A stretch of 64,000 nucleotides of DNA, from assembly GCA_021234535.1 (NCBI GenBank), contig CM037837.1, positions 1,736,001 through 1,800,000 of the forward strand, written 5' to 3'. Made by a program: the position numbers and the translations under genes. The DNA comes from Stichopus chloronotus (taxonomy: Eukaryota; Echinodermata; Holothuroidea; Aspidochirotida; Stichopodidae). The notes under the pieces were generated by a model, which saw only the letters and a program-made list of their open reading frames with translations, did not search any database and had not been told where the DNA came from. Below, in pieces: positions 12,164 to 25,400 of this stretch (position 1 is the stretch's first letter; each line of letters starts with the position of its first letter).

Positions 12164-13381
12164 AGAGTGTTCCAGTAATCAAACAGTACAAAATTACTCT
12201 ATAGAAGAGTGCAATACTGTAAAGTACACAATACAAGTACCTCTGCAACATTAATTCTTTTCCTAGAACCAACGAGAGGCGTATTAACCATGTTTGTAAA
12301 GCAATTTCTGACCCATGGCACGAAAGCTGTGAGCTTCCTAACTCTACAAGTCAATATTCTCTGGTTCTACAAGAAAAGTTGAACTCTCTTTCCACTTTGT
12401 CTCATGCCAAAGCCACACGTGCTAGGCATGTTGCATAGGCCTGCATGCCACATACGCACACAGGCAGAGCTGCATAACCTACTCAGCAGATACAGTATGA
12501 CTAACACCTTAATAAGAGGTTGTAGTCTGCAGACTTACGGATGGCAAGCATCATACCAACGTTTGCTTCACATCCACTATTACCAAAATGAGTTGGCTGC
12601 TAACCATTTTAAACATCAATAAGCAAAAACTGTTGATCAATTTATTCTCACTTCTTCATCCCTTGTATACATATGACATTTAGTTCTCTTGCACTTCACT
12701 TGAAGGTCAGCAATCATGATACCCTACTGCATATCATCAATTTCTCACAAACATCACACTCCATGAGTCTTGATTAGACAGGATTAGATTAAACCATTCT
12801 GACGATCTCCACCACGATGCATTAACCCAAAGATGTCGGCAATTACCGACGAGATCAATATCGTCTAATTATGGGTAAAATTATACCATATTGATAGATG
12901 GAAACCCAGCTCCATCAGGGATGTTTAATTGTACTGTAAGTTGTTGTGGGGAAAAAATACAGCATGCACTTTGTACCAAAGGCCTTTTTTTTTCTTTTCC
13001 TTCCCTAATTGCTGTTTCTGTTTTAATGTCTGCAAAAAACTGACACTGTCAGAACAATTGTCAGATGTTACTGTGTAACATAAACGACAGTGATCGTTGT
13101 TCGATCGCGAGGAAGTTCATCGGCAAGTGAAAGAGATGGAAACCATCCCCAGTATTGATTTCTTGCCAGCCTCATTGTGCAAATAGACAGAAACTGTACA
13201 TTGAATACAGAGAGACCAGGCATAAATTTGAAATGCACACATGTTTGTTTTGTTTCCCGATCCGAACAAGTCCATTAAAGTCGATGCGATATGTGGCTTT
13301 CTGATACACAGCCAAACTAATTTACTAGCGGTCATGTACTGCGGGATTCCTGTGTCCGTGACAACATACAGGGAAGCTGTT
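12164..13381. other. non-coding, no feature recognised
   Basis: Contains an imperfect palindrome GTCGGCAATTACCGAC near 12836 and several pyrimidine tracts. No domain recognised in the short frames. Confidence 0.5.
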
Positions 13382-13399
13382 AAAAAAAAAAAAAAAAAA
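13382..13399. repeat. A18 homopolymer
   Basis: An uninterrupted run of adenines. It could be the fossil tail of a retroposed sequence, but nothing recognisable lies beside it. Confidence 0.9.
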
Positions 13400-15131
13400 C
13401 CTGTGTGTGTACAGAATCGGCCAAGACAAATTCCTGGCAATGTCTCAAAACTTCATACAGTCCAATGAACAGGCATCTGTGCACAAGACCATACTGAGAA
13501 ACGGTTTATTTGTTGCACATTATCACATGTGTAGAAAATAAGGATACAGTATGTACAGCACCAACTTTTCTATGTTACCTTGGAGTTCTCGAAGTATACG
13601 TTACGTCGTCTCGTCGAGAGTAGGTAACAGTATACTGTACAGTTCTGCATGTGTGAAACAGAGGAGAAAACTAAAACCCTGCCTGTCTGACTGTCATCTG
13701 GATCTGGTTGGAAGATGTCGTTCTTCTCACAATAACAATAATTGGCATCTGAAACACATACTAAACCATATACCTTCTCAGGCCTACTTTTGTGGAAGAA
13801 AAAAACATTAGGCTGAGTCTCAATAGAGGCAATTTATACCACTGTACTGTATATGGATGCCACATCATTGCTTGAGTACCATCCTAATTTACGAAACTAC
13901 GCAACGTAAAGCACAACACATGATGACATGCACTCACTTTCAAGTACGCCAGTACAGTTGCCGATTTCCAATTTTTTCAAGGTTACAGACCATTATGTGT
14001 AACGCCAGAAAATTACCTCAACAAGTCCTTGTTGGTTGTTCTTTAAAATTAAAGTGCATGTGCTAAACCTTGAAATTTGATACCAGTGACAATTAGATTC
14101 CGGAATTCACTGTAAGATTGAGATAAAAATGTTGTGAAAGAAAAGGTCATGATTTTTAAACAAATCAGTGTTTCTTCAAAGGTCACATGACATGACAATG
14201 ACATTTTGGAGTATTGGGTGCAATGAGCATTCAAATGTTAAAATAGCCACAACTTCCATCAAAATCCGTCAAAGATTGATAAATTTAGAGGCATATTAGT
14301 GTCTCACACTGTATCATGAATAAACATTGGCAAAGTATCCAATGTGACGTCAAACGATGGACTACTGTGGCATCTCACAGTAATCCTTTTTTATGTAAGC
14401 TTTACTTCAAGGACATATGAAAATTTTATATGACCAGAGGGTTTTATTTTGGAAGCATGTATTTTCTTCTTCAAAAACGTCGATATCACTTATTAATGTG
14501 AAACTCAGTAACTAAGTAATTAAGAGGCAAAATGTATAGTCTTACCAAAAGAAATACTGACACTGTGCAACACTCCATGTCATCTGCTTTGCATTTTTCT
14601 CAAACTACGCCATACATCTCAAAAACAGAAGATATCAACAAAATTACAACGGATTTTCACTCCAGGTTTTACTTTGCAACCTCTGCATGAAGGGTGCTCT
14701 TTTCTAAAGGCATGTCATACAACCTTTAAAGTCAGTTGAAAAAATAAAGAAACACAATTATAATGGATGTTCAAACAGTTTGTCTAGTATCACATATCAC
14801 ACATTTCCCACAGTTAATGTACTGTACAATGCGCCAGTGTCCAAAAAATTTGTCGAAAAATCTGTTACTTCCAAACTGCCCAGAAGATGATATTGGGATA
14901 CAGTTTTGACAAAAACAAAAGAGAAAAAATTCCCCAGAATAGGAGATTTCAACTTCATCTACGCTCTAAATCCCTATCAGAAAAATGATAATAAAACTCA
15001 ACCTCTGTCCTCAATATTAACATGGCTGCCACTGAAACAAGCAATTTCCCACAAAACCTCCCGAAATTTTCTCTTTTCTTTTTTCTTCTTCATTTCTTGT
15101 TTTGTCTTTTTTTTGTCTTTTTCTTTATCAG
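13400..15131. other. non-coding; one CRE-like palindrome
   Basis: Holds TGACGTCA at 14345-14352 and, from about 15060, a pyrimidine-rich tract ending in CAG at 15131. No coding domain. Confidence 0.5.
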
Positions 15132-15222
15132 TGACACTTATGTCCCTAATCTCTCGAAGAGGAAAAGAGCCGAGCACGCGGCGAGAGTGATGACCGTCAT
15201 CACACTCCTAAAAGTGGAGTAA
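15132..15222 (+). CDS. candidate 3'-terminal exon, unknown protein
   Basis: Directly follows a roughly 70-base pyrimidine tract ending TTTATCAG, a textbook 3' splice site. From 15133 the frame reads DTYVPNLSKRKRAEHAARV and ends VITLLKVE before TAA, 29 residues in all and strongly basic in the middle. The patch is CpG-rich (CGAAGAGG, GCCGAGCACGCGGCG) in otherwise CpG-poor DNA. No strong donor and no nearby AATAAA were seen, so it would have to be a last coding exon with a distant polyadenylation site. The opposite strand is also open and hydrophobic, partly because GTGATGAC/GTCATCAC is palindromic. No protein family was recognised. Confidence 0.22.
15183..15207. repeat. 12-bp-arm inverted repeat in CpG patch
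   Basis: GTGATGAC, one-base spacer C, then GTCATCAC, extended outward by GAG/CTC across one mismatch. It lies inside the CpG-rich patch described at 15132. Confidence 0.85.
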
Positions 15223-16878
15223 AATATAGACTGCTCTGAGGCATCTGTATTTTAAGTCTCGGCCTTAAAGCATCCTGTCGACGACGTATCGACTTGTGAA
15301 ATTTCTGACCATTTTGACAATCCCACAGCGGCGTGCCTTTGTCATGTCTAGATCTCTAGAACTAATGTAATCCTTGGAGTTGAGATAAAAATTCAAATAC
15401 ATTCAAACCTGAATGCTGATTTGATGGAGGTAAATTATTTCCTCCTTTCATGGATTGCAAAAAATTTGTCAGCCAGTGATTCACTTCTCCCCACTGGATA
15501 TTTTTTTTTTTTTCAAAGGACACATTTCTGAGTTCTAAAAACATAAAAACATGTTTTATGATTTCTAAGTGAATCAAGATCTGTCTAGCTAAAATGTGAC
15601 ATTTTCATGGAATGACATATGGGCAAAGTCTTGAAAATCAATTTGCTATTGCTTCTTTAAGACAACTATCAAGGTATAGTAACACTACCAAAACGTGGCC
15701 TTCCATAGGAGTGAAAATTTACACAGAGGACTGTGTTCAGCAGTTCCACTGTTCACAGTCAACAGGCAGTAGCATAAATTGTCTGTGAAGAGAAACTATT
15801 TAAAACTCCGAAGTTATAATCTGAAAGTGGTTTCATTATGTATGCTGTAAGTCTGCAAATGTCACATGAAGGATCGATACATGATACAGGCAGACTTACA
15901 GTATATATCTGAAATTCTCAAAGATATACAGTAGTATCATGCAAAGTGCCAAATACTAATTATGCTACTGTATGTTGTACCAGCTGAACCATACACTAGT
16001 TTGCAGTGCTAAAAGAGATTATTCACTTAACTCTATTATCAACATGGCAAAGTGATACATCCAAATGAGATGAATTTTGAGGCAAATTTTCAAAGGTCCC
16101 TCACAATAATGCATGGGAGCAAACTTTAAAGCGAACAACAGTATACTATATCTAATCTGACATGAAGTATACAGTTAATGTACAAATTATTTGTTTCATT
16201 CTGACATATCCAATGGGGGTTATGTATTTGTAACACTCGTACCTCAATCTCAGCCCACCAATCGCACTCTACAATGCATACAATGCATTCTACAGTGCAT
16301 GCACTTATGGTAAAGGTGGTATTAAGTATGAGCAAAAAAAAAAGAAAAATGGTGTCTCCTCATTTCACTTTATTTTTCACAGAATTCTAAGGTATATTTT
16401 TCCCTTGGATTTTAGATCCAGTGACAACACTCATGTCATTTGTCTGTGAATATTACACATCTATGAATCTGAAGTTTTCGAAAGAAATATTTACACTACA
16501 TTCTGCACACTAGATCAAGGATCAGGTAATTGTGACTCATCTGATGACCGGAAACTTATTAGAAGCAAAACAAATACATTGTAACAATGACAGACTGATT
16601 AAACAGAACCAACATTTTACTGTTATCCCATAAAAACAACAAGGGCGAATCAAAAACATTCTTCATTTCCTTGTGTTGATTTGACGGAAATGTAAAACTA
16701 TTCAACAAATGAAATGCCACAAACATCTTGCCTAACTCTTCCCTGCACGTACATGCCTTAAAGAATACATGTGGCCCCATTTCAAACTGTTGAGTACTGT
16801 ACTTTCAAAGTAGGATATGTACAGTAGATGTGCACTGTGATAGAAAAAAAACAGATGGACCTTAGAGTACCGTAGATC
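15223..16878. other. non-coding, no feature recognised
   Basis: The CpG-rich patch continues to about 15290 (GTCGACGACGTATCGAC), then ordinary AT-rich sequence with T-runs. No domain seen in the short frames. Confidence 0.5.
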
Positions 16879-16913
16879 AGAGTGCAATAATTAGAGGAGA
16901 CAGGTAACTGAAG
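16879..16913 (+). repeat. splice-donor dispersed repeat, copy 4 (core only)
   Basis: AGAGTGCAATAATTAGAGGAGACAG is followed by GTAACTG, so the donor-like GT is kept with one change in the consensus. Similarity is confined to the core. Confidence 0.5.
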
Positions 16914-17354
16914 ATTACATGAATGTGAGAAAGTGACTTAAAACATTTATCTTTCTCTGGGATTTTCCTCCAAAATGACTCATTTCCATGCATTTATGTA
17001 AATATTTTGAATAAAACCTCACTAATTGACAGAGCTCTGAAATTCTGATGAAACAAATCATTTAATCCATATGAAACTGATAAATTTGGACTGTTATGTT
17101 TCAAAGGGCATCACCTTGTCACTCAGCCCAAAGAGAGCAGGCTCTGGCTAGGTCTAAGAGAAGATGGAGCTAGAATTAATTTTGGGAGCATTTCTAGGCA
17201 AAGACAAGCTGAATGCATCACTGAACCAAGGGGTAAATATGTCTATGATCTGAGTAAAAAATCCTGCCTTCTCAATCAATTGAGAGATTGTTGTTGGTAA
17301 AATTTTTGGTTGTTCAAATCCCAACATCAATTCTATTTGGTTTACATACAAATG
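16914..17354. other. non-coding, no feature recognised
   Basis: A pair of short opposing frames without recognisable domain. Confidence 0.45.
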
Positions 17355-17390
17355 CCTCACTTACCTGTCTCAGCATTACAAATGTACTTG
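17355..17390 (-). repeat. splice-donor dispersed repeat, copy 5 (core only)
   Basis: On the - strand reads TTTGTAATGCTGAGACAG followed by GTAAGTGAGG, an exact donor consensus with the family's GAGACAG lead-in. Confidence 0.55.
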
Positions 17391-18149
17391 CAGTTTGTTT
17401 TTTTTCTCATGACCTTTGCAATGCCTGTTGTTATCTTTCTAAAAGGACTTCAGATACACAATATCTTTTGCACAACTGGCTGTAGTAAGTATCTAGCTCC
17501 TTTAACAGCAATCTGTGGACCTTGGTTAGCTCCAAATGCAGTGAATCACTCAAATGAAAAAAAAAAGAACTGCGACATTTTTATATCACTATATATTGGG
17601 TTTGTTTTTCTGTACTGTACGTGTACTGTGTGCATTCAAGGCAATGGAAAACTTAGCTGCTTGCTTGTGTACATTGTACAGGTCTGTTACATCCTCTGAT
17701 CATTAAACAAACATTGCTCTTTGCTAAGTGACAGCCATCCAGTGACACAGCTGCTTTTCATACATGTGTAAATAAGGATCATAAGTGCATGAACAAACAC
17801 ACATACTGAAGTACAGCATTATGTACAATCATCGGGGGGAATCGTCGATCTGCGACATACGGCATTCCAATATGAATAAGTGTACACATATAGAAAGTTA
17901 TAATTTACAAGAGAAAATTGCTACACTTCAATCGTGCACAACCTACATGTCTTTCCTTGTGGAATGTTAATCTGTTCCAGGAGTAAAGTGTAACTTGGTA
18001 CTGATGTAAGTGTCAAGAGAACATACACTTTGTGCGTTTCGTGTCAAGATTAGGTTACAAATTTATCGAGTTGATCAGTGGGTGTGAATTAAACGCATAC
18101 AATCTGCCTACCTGATGGGTTATCGTGGTAACTATGTAATTAACTAAAC
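17391..18149. other. non-coding, no feature recognised
   Basis: The 129-codon + frame at 17310-17699 begins upstream of and crosses repeat copy 5. It has no recognised domain and is judged to be chance. Confidence 0.5.
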
Positions 18150-18560
18150 TCCACAAATGTGAACAGTATACCTACATGTACAACTACTGTGCTGTCTATG
18201 AAAATACAGTTCACTGTACAGAAACAGCAAGACCATGTAGTAGATTGGACTATACAGTACTGTAGTACAACACAGAGTAACAGTGCAGTGCCATACGCTA
18301 CACAACGAAGTTACGTACAATACATGTACAGTACTGTAAAAGTGTACAGGATAGCCGCAGTAAGCACAATAGTGTGATATTAAACAGTAACGTTCAGCAC
18401 AACAACCACACAGCAGAGTGTGACATAGTAAGAATATTGCACAGTTAATATACAGTATATACTAAAATATGCCTGCCCTAGCTACACATATCATTGCAAT
18501 ACTGGTGTTCACAGCTGGTATTTGCACACCAGCACAATATACTGTATACAATGTAAAGTA
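18150..18560. repeat. dense TACTGTA/GTACAG motif cluster
   Basis: Within about 400 bases the words TACAGT, ACTGTAC, GTACAG and TATACAGTA recur many times, often overlapping into palindromes such as ACAGTACTGT. It is the densest part of a motif that pervades the first 49 kb. It has no fixed period, so it is not a simple tandem array. Confidence 0.65.
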
Positions 18561-19026
18561 TTCAGTTCATTGGTGGAAACAACACAAGGTTGGCAGAAAA
18601 ATAAATCACATTTTTGCCTTAATTACTGAGTTCAATAGCTGACATACGTCACAAATAATCTTTACAGTAGCTAAAAATAACGATCATAAGTCTTCACTTT
18701 GTGAAGATAGGCGTGCGTCGATATATCCATCTGAATGTTTTCCACACCTGACTACTAAATTGCTCCTAATTGTGTGTACCGCTTTCTTGCAGCGTCAAAA
18801 CACAATTCTACCCCTTCTCTGATCAGGCTAATTTACGATGAGTACACGCAACAGTACACAAACAGTAATTGTAAACTCTGAAGCAATATGACAAATAACA
18901 TTCCCTCATAAACATCTTAAAGACTCTTCAATACTCATGAACTCCTTTGTCATCTTCCACTTATCTATCTCGTAAATCCATATGGCAATATTCCTGAGAT
19001 GGTCGTTGGTCAACACAAACTCCCGC
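18561..19026. other. non-coding, moderately complex sequence
   Basis: About 18650-18830 is less repetitive and richer in CpG than its neighbours (AGGCGTGCGTCGATATATCC and following). It might be a conserved regulatory element, but nothing in the sequence proves it. Confidence 0.35.
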
Positions 19027-19046
19027 TTTTTTTTTTTTTTTTTTTT
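19027..19046. repeat. T20 homopolymer
   Basis: Uninterrupted thymine run, the longest A/T homopolymer noticed in the window. Confidence 0.9.
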
Positions 19047-22007
19047 GCTCTCCTTTCACCTCCGGGGGAGTATAATGACACAAGTCATCATTGCACGACA
19101 GCCAGCAATTAAATCCCGCCATTATCCCTTAGCGACCAGCAAAAACAAAAAAGTTTAAAGAAGTACTGTGGCAGCTTAGCACGAAATAAGCCCCATATGA
19201 TTGGGTCTTCAATACAATCAAGATGATTTTGCTCTCGAGCAAAATCCGTTGCTAATGACAATGAGCGCATCTACTGCCGTTAAACGTTCTTTGAAAGGCA
19301 CACAAAATTCTGCAAATGGCGACTGGTTAGTTTCAATGTATTCTGAGTTGTGCATGATGAAACTTGCTGTTTCCAACTCTTCACTCGCTCTTAGGCTTTA
19401 TGGTAATTTGTTAACAAGCTGTCCAAACATATACAGGTGTCATAAATAAAGTTACAACTTGCAGAATTCTAGGATTTGAAATTGAGCACAGCTTTTGAAT
19501 CAATTTGCTTTATTACCATGGCAGTTATGCAGAGCTACAGTACTGTAGGTGTAAGAGAAGACTACTATCACCACACAGAAAGATGCTGTGCACAGCTAAC
19601 AACTAGATATCAACATACATGTGCTACTAACACACATTTGCAAATGGCACGATACATTACTGTATGTCTTTGAGGATGTTCGAGTTAAAGTAGTATCGTG
19701 GCAGGGAAGGAAGAGAGAACAGAAATCACCACAAAAGTTTCTTTACAGCTGCCTGTCCTAGTATTTTTGGTTGTCCAGTACCTCCCTTAAAATATTGCAG
19801 CTTCAAAACAAAAGTCTGTTATTAAGTTCCAGATACGAAATAATTGAGGTGCAGCAGGACAGACATTGCATTACTACAGCAGTCCCAGCCTCCACCTAAA
19901 GGCAATGTGCACAAAAGACCAATGTCATCAAAAAACAAGTTTCAGCTGAAACTAGAAATGTTGTTCACATCCAGGTTGTATACTCAGAGGCTTTTTCTGT
20001 GTGCTTGTGTATGTCTGTGGGTATATATTGAAAATATTTTAGGATTACTGACTTAGAGTGAAAGCAGTTCAATAGCCATACAGACATTACTGCCTACCGA
20101 TACAGTTAAACTTTGTGGGCTTTACGTGGGTTCGAAAGTGGTGCTATGAAAAGAACTCTGTGGCATGCCGTTACAATTTTAAGTGTAACTGTGGCAAAGT
20201 CGTTTAGAGTATTAATAGTGATAAAATACACATGTTAAGGTCACTTACATCTAAAGCATTGTGGTTTCCACAGTGAATAAATTTACATAAAATGAACCAA
20301 AATATTGACAAGGAGGTATTAAACAAAATGATTCAGCACATTTTTTAGAAATGTTTGACCTCAGACATTAACTAACCATCACTATTTCTCCATAGATAGT
20401 ATCTGCTACTAATAAAACAAGATACCTCTACCTGATATCAGAATGGGATATCCACTCATCCAGATACTCACATGATTGAGGAAATAACACTTTGCAAAAG
20501 GATTTAAATTCGATCCAAACAACTATTCAACATTAACCAAATCTTTATGCCTGATTTGTGGATGTGAATGTCTAGGAATTTCAATTAATAGAATACTTCC
20601 TCATTTAAAACAATGGTCAATTACATAACAGTCAACAATGACAAGGCTTGACATGACGGAGGGTATCTATAATTGATTCAGGTTTCGGCTACGTTTCAAC
20701 TTAATACTAACCATATCTGCTCTATTGCACGTGTAAGTACTGCTTACAAAAAGCAAGAGAGCGAACGGTTCGCACATGTTCTAATTGGCAGAATTTCCTG
20801 ACTTTCCCATGACTTTCAAAAGACCTCAGCTAAAAATCCCAAGACATCTAAGCTGCAGTAAATCCTATTGTACATCTACAATACATGCTCTTTCTTTTCT
20901 GAACTGAAAATGTTGATGCAATACATGTATATTATTATGCTAACATTACAGGGAAATATTATTACAGAAATCTCAAAGCTGTGACGAATCGCAGTCAAGC
21001 ACATTAGGAAAAAGACTGATCATTAGATGTAACAAAACAATTTTAACCTTTTTTCATGATTTTTCCAAAAATGATTTATAGCCGTCTTGACTGAGTAAAT
21101 ACGGACAACAAGATGCACAATTCCCAACTCTTGGAAGGAAACATCATTTTTTCTGACTGTCCGTTCCTAGTATTCATACTTTTCTTGTCTCTGATTTTGT
21201 CATGAATTCTAATGACCATATTATGAACTGACCTAGGACAAAGCCTAGCACTTCAAAAAAATAAATAAACTTAATCACTCATTTTCAGATATATCCATGG
21301 GATAAAAGGAGGTTAACATGTCCTGAATAACTACCAATACTGCATAATTCATCTCTTAAAGTAAAGCCAATTTTGTGAAAAACTCCACGAACAAAGTTGG
21401 TGACTCCTACTGCTCATTCAGTGGAGCCAGACATACAGTACAAAGACCTATGTGACCTCATCGCAGACTAGAGACTACTGTAGATTTCTCCTTAGAAACA
21501 GGATATTCCTTGGCAGAAATAATACACATAGGGGTCCTGAATGACCTTCATACATGTGCCAGTTCACAATGATAACTTTCCTGGGCATGAAGGGCAAGGG
21601 TACCTACAGCCTGACGGTCCAATCAGAGACAATTGTGCAAGACTCCCACCTAAACACTGGCCATCTACAGTAAATGATTATTGCTAATAATGAAACATAC
21701 TTACAAAAATAAACACTTAAGCACACAGTCTCAACGCGACAATACCGACGTGAATTGTACGCACGACGAAGCAGACTGTGATATGGAAAATCGCAACGGT
21801 TGGCATCATGAAGCAAACAAATTAGCTCTTCAGTAAGTAAACAACACTTGGCTGGGGAATGAGACTGTTAAAATCAAGAGCAGTGTTTGGTACTTACATG
21901 TTCCTTTGCTATCCAGTAGTGAACATCCCAACACTCACCTGGTAATTTTTTTTTTTACAAAACTCACTTATATGTCTCATTACAACAAATGCAGTCATTT
22001 TCACCAT
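19047..22007. other. non-coding, no feature recognised
   Basis: Only short frames without domain, with scattered TACTGTA words. No transposon termini were found by eye. Confidence 0.45.
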
Positions 22008-22057
22008 GTGCAACTGCATTTGCTATATTTGCAAAAGGTAAGTGAGGTAAAGTAACT
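22008..22057 (+). repeat. splice-donor dispersed repeat, copy 6
   Basis: GTGCAACTGCATTTGCTATATTTGC, then AAAAG and GTAAGTGAGGTAAAGTAA. Donor consensus intact, lead-in diverged (AAAAG instead of ACAG). Downstream, TTTCTAGAATAG near 22200 parallels sequence downstream of copy 2. Confidence 0.6.
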
Positions 22058-22301
22058 ATGGACCTCCAAAAGCGCATGAATGGAAGATTGGAGGAGAGAC
22101 TAGAGATAAAGCAAAACTACTACAAAGATAATAAATTAAAAACTAAAATCCAGGAAACAATGCAAACTCTCAGCATGAGGTAGAGTGAGAAGATGATGCT
22201 AATTTCTAGAATAGTTTAGACATCAACTTAGCATGAGACCAAACTGATTCCCCAAACAGTCATCACAAAACTCAGCTGGTATGGATATTTGCGAATTAAA
22301 A

Positions 22302-22449
22302 ACTTACCTGTCTCTGCGCAACTAATGCACATTCCTCTACTGTGCGAGCATCACTACTGGTAACCTTTGACTCCACTTCTACCTTTGCCCTAACCCGAAA
22401 TGGAACAGCTCCATTATTGCATTAGTTGTGCGGTGAAAGGTACTGTAAG
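22302..22449 (-). repeat. splice-donor dispersed repeat, copy 7 (foldback form)
   Basis: On the - strand ends GCGCAGAGACAGGTAAGTTT. At its other end the repeat core recurs in inverted orientation: GCGCAACTAATGCA (22316-22329) against TGCATTAGTTGTGC (22418-22431), 13 of 14 matching. Either two copies inserted head to head, or this shows the true foldback structure of the family. The body aligns with copy 1. Confidence 0.7.
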
Positions 22450-25400
22450 TTCTGAATAATGTAAATAGAGTGCAGCTATTGTGCTAGGACTGGTAACTTA
22501 GTGCCAGTATACATGTTAACGACACAAACTGCAGAGGTATTACTATATTCTTATTCAGATGTAAAAACTGCAAAGTACAGTTAGTCACTTTATTTACAAG
22601 CAAAAGTACTAGTCCCATATGTTACCCAGGTTCCTGCAATGGTGTTTCCTTAAAAACAAAAACAGGGAAATGATTTACGAAAACCATTACTAAAACTTTT
22701 ATCACATCTTATCTTTTGAGGACACAATCACAAGCAGTGGCTGTGTGAAACAAGCAAGAGGCAGAGTAAAACTATACCCACAGTTTTAACATCAAAAGAT
22801 ACAGTACTGTAAATGCGCCTACAGTTGTCAAAGCACCGAATTGATTAATGTCTATTAAGCAACACACACCTTAGTACATGTGGGATGTGTTCACAAAGGA
22901 AGAACGCAGATAAAAGTTTATACACTGAAGATAAGACATACTCTGAGGCTGAGCACTGTAAAAACTATTTTGTGGTGATGAAATTAATTTCAGCTCCTTC
23001 AAAATATTAAAGCAAAGTTTGCACTTTGCAGCAGCTGCCAAAAAAAAGTGATCATTTACCCAACTGTCAAAATATCAGGCGAAAATACCAACACCAACGT
23101 GTCCCTTTAAATGAAATCGCCAATCCATCACAGAAGGCACGCAATTACAGAAATTATATTAATTACATTTCTGGTGCGGTAATTTAGTTCCCAGGACATT
23201 TTAGAACTCTCTTTCCTTTATCACGTTCATGCAGTTTATAATCAACAATCCATGACAGGCTGGCAGACAGCTCAACTGTACTGTGCTGTATGATGTCTTG
23301 AGACTTTTGAAGACACATAATGGAAAATATTACATCCAAAATCCAGGCCTCAAATTAATCTTAAAATCCACCTTATCAGATGGTAAACTAGTCAAGGTGA
23401 AATATTAAACCACTCATCAGAACTTTACAATTCACACGACACTCAGCCTTCAGTTTGCAAATAAGTTTAGATAGTAAAACAAAGAGCAATCATAAATACA
23501 AACAAAACTACATTTGGAGAACCATGGAGCTGCAAATGTGGTTAAATCTCACAGGGACTCTCTGGGTTTTCAATTAGTACTGCAGATAGATGGCTAACCG
23601 CTGGTTGTTCTGACAACACCGATACCATGAAATCGGTCGTTTGTTTTCACAGAAAAATTTATGTCACATAGAAGATACCATAGTAAAATCAGCAGACAAC
23701 TGTACTGTACATATTCAAATGTAATTAGAGACACCGACTCAACAAACACCCTGGACAGTTCCAATTCTCCCAACCACTTAAATCTGGTCCCTGCTCCCAC
23801 AGCCTGTCTGAAGTTCCTCCTTGTGAAACCACATCTACACAGTTTTTAAGTGCTGCAAGTCCTGATGAGCATACAAGGACCATGTGCGACAGAATCACAA
23901 CATGCCACCTAGGGTCTGTCTATGCTGTATAATGTGAGCTACAGTACTCTGTATGAATTTGCTGTCAATCAAAGAGCAGAACCAAAAATGTTGTGCTTAC
24001 CTCTCGCTAAAAAAAAAGAGATTGGGATGATGAGTTACAGCACTGTCTTTAATTTTGAGATTCAAAAGTGAAGACAGAAGTTTCATAAATATATATTAGG
24101 AAAGATTTCCTTTCTTCTTTGATGAAAGCCATATCTCTAGAGCAAATTCTGTTTGGGAGTTACTTAAAACTTTATGTAACAAATGTCTGTTTCACACTGG
24201 TACATTGTATCATGGTACATGTGTGACGTCATACCAGCAAACTAACTGAACAACCTTTGTAACAAAGTCTGGACTGAATTAAAAACAGGAATTATCTTGG
24301 ATGTTTATTTTCACATTTAAAGTTATGCCTAACTGTGCAATGAATCCAGTCCTATTTTTGACTGGTGACCATAAATTATACTTCAGTTTTTAAAAAGCAA
24401 CTGAGCAGTAATTTGACAATATTATGTTCCATAACATCTTGTCCAGTAACCATTTTTCTTTACCAGAGAAAGTCTTTCAAAATGCAATATCTTGAGTTGA
24501 GACAAAAAACATTGGTGTGGAGCTTGAAGTGCCTGCAGAGGGGAAAAAAATTCTCTCTCATCTTAACATATTCCATTAATTACAGAAATGAACCAAACAA
24601 AAAGATCATTTACAGGCATGTTTAGAAAAGCAAGCCCTCTTCCTTACAAGGTGACATCAGCCATGATGCTAGAATACAAGCAAATTAGAAAGAAGAAACA
24701 AGAGAATAAAATGGTTGGTTGCTGCAAAAAAAACTGTTAAGTCAGGCTGGGTACAATCATTTAAAACTACAAAAACTGCAAACTTACAAATTGTTTCTGA
24801 CCAGGCATATTAAATACCCCCAGCAATGCTAATCATAGTGACACCATAAAAAACACAATGACTAAAATTAAATTTCATGTTCTTTTGGGCTTACAGTGTG
24901 ATTGGTTAAACCATGTTTCCAACGTGCTACCTGATACCATTCAGTTTCCCTACAGAATGATGTACTGTACATGGTATGACATTGAAAACTCAACATCACA
25001 TGTCACTAGCACTGTCAATGGCATGGTTCGCTCTTAACACTTTTTCAATGCTTTTAATTTTTGTGATCAAATTTTCATGTAGAAGCAGAGCCACTGGAAA
25101 TTCATGCATTCAAATGAATTCTGCTGATTTTTATACTTGGAAAGTTCAAAATATTTGGACAGGTTTATACACAAATACACAGTGTACCTTAAAATCATAC
25201 AGATCTGCATCTGACACATTGCTTGGGATTAACGGACGCTTGTCGTGGAAAAATGCAAACTTTGCTCAAAAGGAGAGGATTGCAAGTGCAGGATATACAA
25301 AGATGGTGTCAGAACATTATTTTTCAAAATGATAAATTTATCACGGCAAAATACCAAACCTTAACTTACAGATACGTGACACAAAAAAAAAACAGACAAA

